Of a stretch of 20,308 nucleotides of DNA, positions 13,240 to 20,293 are shown in pieces (the first letter of the stretch is position 1; the number at the start of each line of letters is the position of its first letter). Position numbers and translations under genes: made by a program. The stretch comes from CAYUPY01 sp964446595 (GTDB lineage Bacteria > Patescibacteriota > Dojkabacteria > J137 > JAEUSD01), in assembly GCA_964446595.1 (NCBI GenBank), contig CAYUPY010000017.1, positions 1 to 20,308 of the forward strand, in the 5' to 3' direction. Below the pieces are notes generated by a model. The model was not told the origin of the DNA. It made no database searches and saw only the letters and a list, made by a program, of their open reading frames with translations.

Positions 13240-13941
13240 ATGAGTATTTTCGGAGACAACCCTAGTAGATTTATTGTAATTGAGGGGACCGATGGAAGCG
13301 GTAAGACTACGCAATTAAGTGAACTACTTAACTATGCCCAAGAAAACGGTATCCCAACTCATATACTTGATTTTCCTCAGTATAAAGAATTCTGGGGTAG
13401 AACTGTGGGTAAATTCCTCGATGGTCAATTTGGCAACTTCGAGGACACCAGCCCATACCTAGTTCAACCGCTTTATATGCTTGATCAAGCAAGCAGAGGA
13501 CCCTCAATCAGACAAGCGCTCGCAGAAGGGAAGCTAGTACTTTCTAACCGTTACCTAACATCTTCGATGGCTCATCAGACAGCTAGGTTCAATTCACCTG
13601 CTGAGCAGCAAGAGTTTCTAGAATGGGTACAAGAAGCAGGTTATACGCACCTTAATATGCCCAAACCTGACCTTGTCATCGTCCTATATGTACCGCCTGT
13701 GATTTCATATCAACTAGCTAGAGATGCTCAACAAAGAAAAACAAATGCATATTCCGAAAAAGATATCGCAGAGGAAAATCTTGAGCATCAAGAGAAATCC
13801 GCATATATGTACCAGACTTTATGTAATACTTACCCTGAATGGGTGCTTATACAATGTATAGACGAAGAAGGGAATCTTCTTGACATTAAAAGTATTCACC
13901 AGCTTGTAAAAGAAACAATTTCCCGATACTTCGAGTCGTAG
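13240..13941 (+). CDS. tmk: Thymidylate kinase (dTMP kinase)
   Basis: It phosphorylates dTMP to dTDP, the step after ThyX. The 233-aa protein has the P-loop GTDGSGKTT (16-24), a FPQYKE motif (about 45-50) in the substrate region, the LSNRYLTSSMAHQ block (101-113) and a LID region rich in Arg/Lys (QQRKTNAYSEKDIAEENLEHQ). The usual DR(Y/F) motif is NRY here (Asn103), a form seen in some thymidylate kinase-like proteins. It begins four bases after uvrC, so the two are co-transcribed. A weak purine stretch (gagag) about 11 bases before the ATG could help initiation. It ends with TAG, 22 bases before the convergent Fic-like gene. Confidence 0.92.
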   Translation: MSIFGDNPSRFIVIEGTDGSGKTTQLSELLNYAQENGIPTHILDFPQYKEFWGRTVGKFLDGQFGNFEDTSPYLVQPLYMLDQASRGPSIRQALAEGKLVLSNRYLTSSMAHQTARFNSPAEQQEFLEWVQEAGYTHLNMPKPDLVIVLYVPPVISYQLARDAQQRKTNAYSEKDIAEENLEHQEKSAYMYQTLCNTYPEWVLIQCIDEEGNLLDIKSIHQLVKETISRYFES

Positions 13942-13963
13942 CAAAAGTACTATCCTAAACCTT

Positions 13964-15010
13964 TTAACGACTAGAAAGTTTATACCTAGTCCCGCGTCCT
14001 TGTCCTTCCACTTTCAACAGCTTTTTATCTACTAAGTCGTTAAGATCTCGATAAGCAGTCATCGTGGAGACGTCCATCATTTGACAGTAATCGTCACGCT
14101 TCACCGTAGGTATGTTTTGCAGATAACGCAGTATCTTTAATTGACGCTTGTTCAAATCTAGGAAAGGCTGCGATGTATTCTTTTCTTCATGCTCAGTTAA
14201 CATATTTTCAAGTTGGTGGTAGTGACTCTCTACACTGGTCGCAATTGCCGCCGCAAACTTCTCTAACCAACTTGTTAAGTCGTGACTACGCTGGATGTTA
14301 TCCCAGCTACGCCAATATTCTTGTTCATTTTGGTCAAAGTTTTCAAGCAGTGGAGTATGAGTAACTCGCCCGTAGTCATACTGATAAAAAAGCAGATCCA
14401 AAATTGCAATCAATGTATACTTATTTCCCGCCACGAAAGGCATTAGTTCCACCATCCTCCATAGGAATATTGCCATGCGTATTATCTTATGGACCTTATT
14501 GTGAGTACTATCGTACCATGATAGTAAATCATTAAGATGCTGAGGAATTTCTGAAATTGTAATATCTGAATCACGATAATTAATCCAACCCTCTAGCTGT
14601 CCATCCAGATTTTGCGCCTGAGAACGTAAGGTGTTTTTTTCGTTCGGCTGCCAGTGATTGATAATAATCTTATTTATATTCAATAGTACTTCACTGTTCA
14701 ATTGCACATAATCTTCTGCCACTCCTGACCGATTGAACTCCAGTACGTTACGAAAGTTAGCCAGTAGGATATAGCGGGGATCTTCACTCTCGGGTTTTCG
14801 TCCTTCAGCCAGCTTTTCAGCATCACGGAGAGTAATTTGTAAGCCCAACATATGGCCTAAATGAAACAAGTTTTGAGCTTTAACCTTTTGTGTAAGCTTA
14901 CTGCGTAAATCGTAACTTAACTTGATAGTGTCAGCTTTAGCAAAAGCCCTTTCTAGCTTTACAATCTCTAATAGAATCTTGTCACTTAGTTGGTAATACG
15001 GCTGGTACAT
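13964..15010 (-). CDS. Degenerate Fic-domain protein with C-terminal winged helix
   Basis: Fic proteins transfer AMP or similar groups to target proteins through HPFx(D/E)GNGRxxR. The fold is recognisable: a helix VHKIIRMAIFLWRMVEL followed by MPFVAGNKY (190-198). The catalytic His is Met190, the acidic residue is Ala194 and GNGR has become GNKY, so AMP transfer is very unlikely. Residues about 285-345 form a DeoR/winged-helix type DNA-binding domain (LNKRQLKILRYLQ ... MTAYRDLNDLVDKKLLKVEGQGRGTRYKL). The 348-aa protein is therefore better seen as a regulator with a former Fic core used for ligand or protein contact (inference). It is a single minus-strand gene, divergent from tRNA-Thr. The start at 15010 has TAAGAC six bases upstream, a weak -10. 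Confidence 0.82.
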   Translation of the reverse strand: MYQPYYQLSDKILLEIVKLERAFAKADTIKLSYDLRSKLTQKVKAQNLFHLGHMLGLQITLRDAEKLAEGRKPESEDPRYILLANFRNVLEFNRSGVAEDYVQLNSEVLLNINKIIINHWQPNEKNTLRSQAQNLDGQLEGWINYRDSDITISEIPQHLNDLLSWYDSTHNKVHKIIRMAIFLWRMVELMPFVAGNKYTLIAILDLLFYQYDYGRVTHTPLLENFDQNEQEYWRSWDNIQRSHDLTSWLEKFAAAIATSVESHYHQLENMLTEHEEKNTSQPFLDLNKRQLKILRYLQNIPTVKRDDYCQMMDVSTMTAYRDLNDLVDKKLLKVEGQGRGTRYKLSSR

Positions 15011-15024
15011 AAATTCGTCTTAAA

Positions 15025-15033
15025 TGATAAAAT
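15025..15033 (+). promoter_or_regulatory. Extended -10 promoter of tRNA-Thr
   Basis: TGA-TAAAAT (hexamer 15028-15033) is an extended -10 with a C-rich discriminator (acccctgc). A start 7 bases later (15040) would leave only about two bases before the mature tRNA 5' end at 15042. Confidence 0.65.
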
Positions 15034-15041
15034 ACCCCTGC

Positions 15042-15114
15042 GCTAGCGTAGCTCAGTTGGTAGAGCAGCTCCCTCGTAAAGAGCAGGTCGTGGGTTCGAA
15101 TCCCACCGCTAGCT
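15042..15114 (+). tRNA. tRNA-Thr (anticodon CGU)
   Basis: Cloverleaf: acceptor GCTAGCG/CGCTAGC, D arm GCTC...GAGC, anticodon stem GCTCC/AGAGC with loop CTCGTAA (anticodon CGT, reads ACG), T arm GTGGG-TTCGAAT-CCCAC, discriminator U, no encoded CCA. The pair 31-39 next to the anticodon loop is C-A, a mismatch. The other four stem pairs are sound. Confidence 0.94.
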
Positions 15115-15142
15115 ATTATTCTACCTAAGCTTACCGCATATA

Positions 15143-15148
15143 TAAAAT
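15143..15148 (+). promoter_or_regulatory. Weak -10 of the MTHFR-like gene/ABC operon
   Basis: TAAAAT (15143-15148), overlapping TATAAA (15141-15146), is 15 bases before the ATG at 15164, giving a leader of about 9 bases with no Shine-Dalgarno site. There is no terminator after tRNA-Thr, so read-through from the tRNA promoter is also possible. Confidence 0.4.
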
Positions 15149-15163
15149 TGTAACAACCGTAAC

Positions 15164-15976
15164 ATGGAAAAGTTACGCTTCTCAGAACTAGAATTCGAGG
15201 CAAATATAAGAACAGTAAAGGATGCCGACGAGATTGTAAAAATTTTGCAAAAAAGTAACATTTTTAAGGTTGGAATCGTCGATAAACTATCCAATAGGTT
15301 TAATCTGGAGCTTGCGTACCCACTCTTAGATCAGGAAGGGATAACAATAATGCCACACTATAGTTTGAGCGTGCATTATGGCGGCAGTGCCCAAGTTGCC
15401 CAATCAAACCTAGAAAAGTTCCTGCACCACTGCCGCCAAAGTCGCATTCCCAAGATTTTACTAGTCAGCGGCCCTAAGCGCCGTAAGTTTGACACTCTAT
15501 CTGCTTTGGATTGTATTTCTAGAAACAACCAGGCAGATGCTATGCAGATCAGTGTTGCTTATAACCCATTTCTCCCGTCAACAGCACTGGCAGAAGAAAA
15601 TAATAGGTTGAAGCAGAAATTAAAGTATCCTTTCGTCACCCATGTTTACTTTCAAATAGGTTTTAACGCCGAAAAAATGCAACAAGCCGCAAACAAAATA
15701 AATAGTTTGCGGCCAGATATAAATATTTCCGCCGCTTTACTAATACCAACCAAGGCGATCCAAAGCTCTCTTTCTTACCGCCTTTGGAAAGGTGTCACTC
15801 TGCCAGCTCAATTTTTTGCCCCCCCTGAACAAAGTATGGAATTAGTTTCCACCTACCTTACCGCACTGCAGTCATCTGCAGTAAACCCCTATATTGAAGC
15901 ATTCCCATTGAAAGAGGGAATTGCATTATTAGATTTGGGCAATATTCAATTTGCCAAAAACCTCTCTGTGATGTAA
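15164..15976 (+). CDS. Methylenetetrahydrofolate reductase-like TIM-barrel protein
   Basis: The 270-aa protein follows the MetF layout without being a close match. GITIMPHYSLSVHYGGSAQVAQSNLEKFLHHCRQSRIPKILLVSGPKRRK matches the MetF PHLTC...GI.n.LALRGD block, with LLVSGPKRR in place of ALRGD. AMQISVAYNPFLP, then LKQKLKYPFVTHVYFQIGFNAEKMQQAANKINSL, matches the MetF KvdAGAdFi.TQ.fFd block, with Thr-His for Thr-Gln; ISAALLIPT fits PIIPGIMPI. It would act on C1-tetrahydrofolates, possibly linked to ThyX, which uses methylene-THF. Substitutions at the FAD/folate motif (Asp of LRGD, Gln of TQ) leave the true reaction open. It lies nine bases before the ABC ATPase gene. An 11-bp inverted repeat lies within. 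Confidence 0.62.
   Translation: MEKLRFSELEFEANIRTVKDADEIVKILQKSNIFKVGIVDKLSNRFNLELAYPLLDQEGITIMPHYSLSVHYGGSAQVAQSNLEKFLHHCRQSRIPKILLVSGPKRRKFDTLSALDCISRNNQADAMQISVAYNPFLPSTALAEENNRLKQKLKYPFVTHVYFQIGFNAEKMQQAANKINSLRPDINISAALLIPTKAIQSSLSYRLWKGVTLPAQFFAPPEQSMELVSTYLTALQSSAVNPYIEAFPLKEGIALLDLGNIQFAKNLSVM
15379..15438 (+). repeat. Perfect 11-bp inverted repeat, 38-base spacer
   Basis: TGGCGGCAGTG (15379-15389) and CACTGCCGCCA (15428-15438) are exact reverse complements within the MTHFR-like gene. The arm differs at two positions from TGGCGGAGGTG in thyX, and both repeats have a 38-base spacer. Confidence 0.88.
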
Positions 15977-15985
15977 AAATAGTTT

Positions 15986-16885
15986 GTGATCCAAGTTAGA
16001 AATTTCCACAAGAGCTTTGGCTCCAAGAAGGTTGTTGAAGATCTTAGTTTTGATGTAAAAGAGGGCGAAATTTTCGCTTTCTTGGGTGCTAATGGCTCGG
16101 GCAAAACAACTACAATTCGCTGCTTGCTCGGCATTTATGAGGAAGATGAGGGTGAGTTGACAATTGCTGGGCAAGAATACACCCACGTCATGAGTGAAAT
16201 GCTCGGTTATCTTCCAGAGGAACGGGGTCTCTATTTAGATTCACGTGTGCTAGAAACTATTGTGTATTTTGGCACCCTGAAAGGTATGTCAGCAGATTCA
16301 GCTGAAAAAAAGGCTTTAGAGTATTTAGAAAGAGTAGGACTACCAGATAAAGTGAACTCTAAAATTAAAGAGTTATCATCCGGTCAGCAACAAAAAATCC
16401 AACTTGGCATCACCGTAATTAATTCGCCACAACTTTTAATTCTAGACGAACCTACAAAGGGATTAGACCCGGTAAACCGTAACCTATTAATGGAAATGTT
16501 GCATGAATTAAATGAACAACAAGGTACAACTATCATTTTCAGTACCCACCAAATGGAAGAGGCTGAGAAAGTAGCTGATCGTTTGGTGATGATTAAAGAT
16601 GGAAAGCGTCGTTTGTACGGTGAAGTAAATGAAGTAAAGCGTGAGTTTGGCGAAAATAATCTGCGTATAGAATTTAGTGGCGAACTAAAACCGCATCACG
16701 AGTTATTCGAAATAAAAGTTTCCGAAAATAATTATGCTGAGTTGGAATTGATGCCTAAAACTAAAGTTAGTGACGTCGTGAAACACTTGTTGGAAGAGCA
16801 AAAATTAGAGGTAGAAACTTTTGACCGCAGTCTACCTTCTCTACAACAAATATTTGTAAATGTATCCCAAGAAGATAATGAATAA
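15986..16885 (+). CDS. ABC transporter ATP-binding protein (NatA-type)
   Basis: ATPase of an ABC-2 type exporter. Walker A GANGSGKTT (34-42), Q-loop region around LGYLPEERGLY (74-84), signature LSSGQQQK (131-138), Walker B LLILDEP (151-157) with catalytic Glu156, D-loop GLDP, and switch His189 in FSTHQMEEAEKVADR. The C-terminal 80 residues are the usual extra domain of NatA-like subunits. It starts with GTG at 15986, nine bases after the upstream gene; AAAAAT at 15975-15980, overlapping the upstream stop, is five bases before it and could be a leaderless -10, otherwise it is co-transcribed. It overlaps the permease gene by eight bases. Substrate is unknown; NatAB exports sodium in Bacillus. 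Confidence 0.93.
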   Translation: MIQVRNFHKSFGSKKVVEDLSFDVKEGEIFAFLGANGSGKTTTIRCLLGIYEEDEGELTIAGQEYTHVMSEMLGYLPEERGLYLDSRVLETIVYFGTLKGMSADSAEKKALEYLERVGLPDKVNSKIKELSSGQQQKIQLGITVINSPQLLILDEPTKGLDPVNRNLLMEMLHELNEQQGTTIIFSTHQMEEAEKVADRLVMIKDGKRRLYGEVNEVKREFGENNLRIEFSGELKPHHELFEIKVSENNYAELELMPKTKVSDVVKHLLEEQKLEVETFDRSLPSLQQIFVNVSQEDNE

Positions 16886-18122
16886 AATGTTTTTAGTTGC
16901 CAAAAGAGAATACTTTAGTCGCGTACGCAAGGTGTCTTTCTGGTTAAGCACTTTGTTCTTTCCGCTGTTCATTATAGTAATTGGAGTTTTAAGTGGATTA
17001 GGTACAGCCGCCGTGGAGGACTTAAGCGAATTGAACTTAGAGAACTTAGAACAGCCTTTGCTTGTACTGGATGAAAGTGGACTAGTAGCACGTAATCTAC
17101 CTTTACCTGAACTTGTTGAATTTATTGAGCCTCAGACACAAACCGACTCTGAATTAAACGAGGCTATAGAACGCGTAAAGGAACTAGAGGCTGAGGCTTT
17201 AATTTATTACCCGCCTCAGCTTACCGAAACATTGACTATTCAAATTTACACTAAGGATCAGGGCCTCTTTGCCAACGGGAAGTACGATGGATTTGCGAAT
17301 GCTTTAATCGTCCAAAGTGCTCAATCACAAATTGACAACCCCAATCTGGTGACAGCACTAAACGCTAATTTTGCTACTGATATTACAGCTTACGAAGATG
17401 GACAGGTGGTAGAAACAGGATTAGGTTCTTTGGTATTTCCAATCTTAAGTTTGATTATCTATGTGCTACTTGTAACTACTGGCTCAGGTTACATGCTCCA
17501 GAGTGTTTCTGAGGAGAAAGAAAACCGGATGATCGAAGTAATTTTGTCATCTATTAGTTCACGTGAATTAATCTGGGGTAAGATCATTGGCTTGATAGGA
17601 GTGGTACTAACTCAACTGTTAGCCTTAGTGGCGCTAAGCGTAGTTCCATTCTTGGCATTTGACTTAGAACTACCTGTTGATTTAGCTGGTCTGACCGTAA
17701 CCGTACCTCAACTTCTCCTAGCAGTTTTCTATATTATGGCTGGATTCGCAACCCTGTCGGGAATTATGGTAGGTTTAGCAGCGGCAATGCCTTCCTATAA
17801 AGAAGCACAGAGTTTTTCCGGAGTTTTCTATATTATCGGGATTTTCCCTCTTTACCTATTCAGTGTGATTATTGCTGATCCAGGTGGAATAGTGGCTACA
17901 GTCTTAAGTTATGTCCCAATTGCCAGCCCGCTGGTGTTTATTGCCCGCAGTGCATTTGATGCCCTGGGCACAGTTGAGATAATCTTAAGCGTAGTCATTA
18001 ATATAGTATACGTAGTCATCAGCTTTTATGCAGCTTTCGCCTTATTTGAGATTGGTTCTCTTGAATATACCCAAAAACTAGGCCCCAAACAGATACTTTC
18101 TCGACTATGGCAATCACGATAA
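16878..18122 (+). CDS. ABC-2 type permease (NatB-type)
   Basis: The 414-aa membrane subunit paired with the ATPase before it. One N-terminal helix (VSFWLSTLFFPLFIIVIGVL, about 18-37) is followed by a large outer domain (about 45-175) and five or so helices in the C-terminal half. The family motif SEEKENRMIEVILSSISSRELIWGKIIG (about 214-241) precedes the second helix. ATG 16878 is preferred: it overlaps the ATPase stop and has AAGAAG just upstream, one of few ribosome-site candidates here. An earlier ATG at 16860 and a later one at 16887 are possible. It overlaps the following methyltransferase gene by 16 bases, suggesting coupled translation. Confidence 0.9.
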   Translation: MNKMFLVAKREYFSRVRKVSFWLSTLFFPLFIIVIGVLSGLGTAAVEDLSELNLENLEQPLLVLDESGLVARNLPLPELVEFIEPQTQTDSELNEAIERVKELEAEALIYYPPQLTETLTIQIYTKDQGLFANGKYDGFANALIVQSAQSQIDNPNLVTALNANFATDITAYEDGQVVETGLGSLVFPILSLIIYVLLVTTGSGYMLQSVSEEKENRMIEVILSSISSRELIWGKIIGLIGVVLTQLLALVALSVVPFLAFDLELPVDLAGLTVTVPQLLLAVFYIMAGFATLSGIMVGLAAAMPSYKEAQSFSGVFYIIGIFPLYLFSVIIADPGGIVATVLSYVPIASPLVFIARSAFDALGTVEIILSVVINIVYVVISFYAAFALFEIGSLEYTQKLGPKQILSRLWQSR

Positions 18123-18676
18123 TCCTCTACCTTTTCGTGCTAATTTTCAGTTTCTGTCTGGTTTTGTTTGCAATGTACATGCTAATTCAGAACCTGTTTA
18201 ATGTACCTCCTTACCTGCCTTCTTTTAATCGGCAGATTAAAGCTGAATTGGCAAAGTTCATGGATGAATTCAACGAAAAGAAGGACTTCAAAGCTGGTGA
18301 CCGCCCAAAACTAATAGACCTTGGGTCAGGCGACGGCAAAATCGTCTTTCAAGCTGCCAAGTTAGGATATGATGCCTATGGAATTGAAATTAATCCATTC
18401 CTAATAATTGTGACTCGTTTGCGGGCGCTGTTCTGGCCTAAATCCCAGCGCCCGCACTTCATTTCCGGCTCATATTTCAATCACGACCTATCAGCCTCAG
18501 GGGGCAACTACGACGTAATCTTCACCTACCTGTTCCCAGGTACAATGCACGAACTGGAAGAAAAAATCTTCTCCGAGGCTAAAACAGGCACCATAATTAT
18601 CAGCAATACCTTCAAATTCAAAGATCACGAGCCGAACACCAGCCGAAACAAAGTGCTAGTTTATAGAGTCCAGTAG
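18107..18676 (+). CDS. Membrane-anchored class I methyltransferase (FAM173-like)
   Basis: Residues 3-29 form a hydrophobic anchor (ITIILYLFVLIFSFCLVLFA). A class I SAM fold follows with motif I LIDLGSGDGKIVFQAA (69-84), motif II acidic residue in YGIEINP (Glu94), and DVIFTYLFPGTMHELEEKI as the motif IV region. This layout, one membrane helix then DLGSGDGR/K and GxE.NP, resembles FAM173/ATPSCKMT protein-lysine methyltransferases; that family methylates lysines in membrane proteins. It is short (189 aa) and lies at the end of the ABC operon, overlapping the permease by 16 bases, so the target may be membrane-bound. Its 3' end overlaps the convergent large gene by 21 bases. Confidence 0.82.
   Translation: MAITIILYLFVLIFSFCLVLFAMYMLIQNLFNVPPYLPSFNRQIKAELAKFMDEFNEKKDFKAGDRPKLIDLGSGDGKIVFQAAKLGYDAYGIEINPFLIIVTRLRALFWPKSQRPHFISGSYFNHDLSASGGNYDVIFTYLFPGTMHELEEKIFSEAKTGTIIISNTFKFKDHEPNTSRNKVLVYRVQ
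18420..18456 (+). repeat. Perfect 11-bp inverted repeat in the FAM173-like gene
   Basis: TGCGGGCGCTG (18420-18430) and CAGCGCCCGCA (18446-18456) are exact reverse complements with a 15-base loop. There is no T run after it and it lies in mid-gene. Confidence 0.92.
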
Positions 18677-20293
18677 ATTTCCGACTTGACTAAAACTAGA
18701 TTGCCACTGACCCTCCTCCAAAAATGATGTCCCGCCAGATAAATCTTGTAAATCACTAAATGCTCTTTTTACTTCTTTAATAAAGATTTGATAATTTGCA
18801 TATTGTCGGTACTGCTTCTTCAGCTGGGAAAAACTACTCTGTATTTTAAGTGTATCCGCAACACTTAACATCCAAACCACCGTTATTACAGCACGGATGC
18901 TTAAATACGCGCGCTGGCGCTCGCTTTGCGAATCTTGTCCTGAGCTAACTTCTACACTTTCACCTAACTCCATTGCCGACAAAACAGACTCAATAATCCC
19001 ACGGCGCCTTAAAACCGCTACTTCCCGCTCAGAGAATTCTATGCCGCTAACTAATACCCTCACAGCAATCTCCAAACACAACTGTCGCACTGTTACTAAT
19101 AATTCCTGTGTTTCTATCCTCAGCTCTTTTAATTTTGGTTCGTAAACGGTTAGAACTCTCCCGAGGTTAGTAAAACTGAGCATATCCAGCAATGCAGCAT
19201 TAGGACGGAATCGATACCCCTCTATCTCCCTCTTTACAACATCAATAACCTCTACTGCATACTCAGCAAGTCCTTCACTATATTTGTCTCGCCATTTTGC
19301 AAAGTTTACGTCAGCTGCCACCTGTTCATATAAAGTTTTATCAGCAGATGTAAGCGTTACCAGTGGCTGGCCTCCGCGGTCAAAAACAGCCTTACTTGGC
19401 CAGGCATAGCTAAATTGGCTAGTCTCTAGTGCAACTCCAGCCATTTGCAGCTTTAACCAGGTTGGATTTTTAGCAGAAGTCATAAAATTATGTATTTGAT
19501 TAACCTCAAACACTCTTACAAAATCTACTAAGTATTTTGCAATATTTCTATGCTTGTATCTAAATAGCTTTACGGCCATTTGCATCATTGCTGCAGGCAG
19601 TCTAAATCGAGTATATTCGATCTCTCCTAAATCATCATGCATAGTACTACGAGTCCCCCAATAAGGGTCCAACACCATGAGAACCGGTGTGGAAAGATTG
19701 GGCCTTGGGTAGATTAAGGCAGTAACAAATTGATGATTAAAGGTATTAAAATCTCCTTGATGGGTATCTAATGGATTATATAGCTGCCAGGCATCGTACG
19801 AGAAAGAAATTTTCTTTTTTAGAGAAACTAACCCCAATAAATCACATAAAATCGGAAATAACTTAATATAAGCCACATTAAAGACATTACATTTAGTGTG
19901 TGCACCTTGATCACTAATTACTTCCTGCAGATATCTATAGTTTCTGGCTTTGTCTATTTCATTCTCTTCTCTAGGCTTTGTATGTCTAGCCATAAACCTG
20001 TTTAAGAGACCAAAAAGAATCTTAATTCGATCCCAGTCGCTGGGTGCGCTTTCTACACGAGAAAGGAATTCATCTTTACCTTCATCTGACTGAATAAACC
20101 TAATCAGAAGATTTTTTGCATAAATCACATCATCATCATTGACTTCCAGTAATGGCTGCGAACTTTCTGCCTCAAACGCGTTCCGAATGGATGAAGGGAT
20201 ATCGTATAAACTAGAGTAATTTAATTCCTCAAGACCAACATCCTGCCTACCAACAGGAGCTTCTATTTGAGGGTCTGTAGAATCAGATAACAT
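18656..20293 (-). CDS. Large orphan protein with possible Cys-His-Asp (transglutaminase/papain-like) core
   Basis: The 545-aa protein is soluble by sequence and has no signal peptide. Residues about 130-212 have the spacing of a papain-like or transglutaminase-like active site: Cys135 in GAHTKCNVFNVAYIKLFP at the start of a helix, His187 in FNHQFVTALIYP, and Asp209 in VLMVLDPYWG (compare the typical H...DP.w of transglutaminase-like proteins). Residues about 225-545 are mostly helical with many conserved-looking aromatics and no known domain. The ATG at 20293 is the first possible start, with TAGCAT eight bases upstream as a weak -10. The gene runs convergent to the FAM173-like gene and overlaps it by 21 bases. 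The catalytic call rests on three residues and their order, so it is tentative. Confidence 0.65.
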   Translation of the reverse strand: MLSDSTDPQIEAPVGRQDVGLEELNYSSLYDIPSSIRNAFEAESSQPLLEVNDDDVIYAKNLLIRFIQSDEGKDEFLSRVESAPSDWDRIKILFGLLNRFMARHTKPREENEIDKARNYRYLQEVISDQGAHTKCNVFNVAYIKLFPILCDLLGLVSLKKKISFSYDAWQLYNPLDTHQGDFNTFNHQFVTALIYPRPNLSTPVLMVLDPYWGTRSTMHDDLGEIEYTRFRLPAAMMQMAVKLFRYKHRNIAKYLVDFVRVFEVNQIHNFMTSAKNPTWLKLQMAGVALETSQFSYAWPSKAVFDRGGQPLVTLTSADKTLYEQVAADVNFAKWRDKYSEGLAEYAVEVIDVVKREIEGYRFRPNAALLDMLSFTNLGRVLTVYEPKLKELRIETQELLVTVRQLCLEIAVRVLVSGIEFSEREVAVLRRRGIIESVLSAMELGESVEVSSGQDSQSERQRAYLSIRAVITVVWMLSVADTLKIQSSFSQLKKQYRQYANYQIFIKEVKRAFSDLQDLSGGTSFLEEGQWQSSFSQVGNLLDSIN

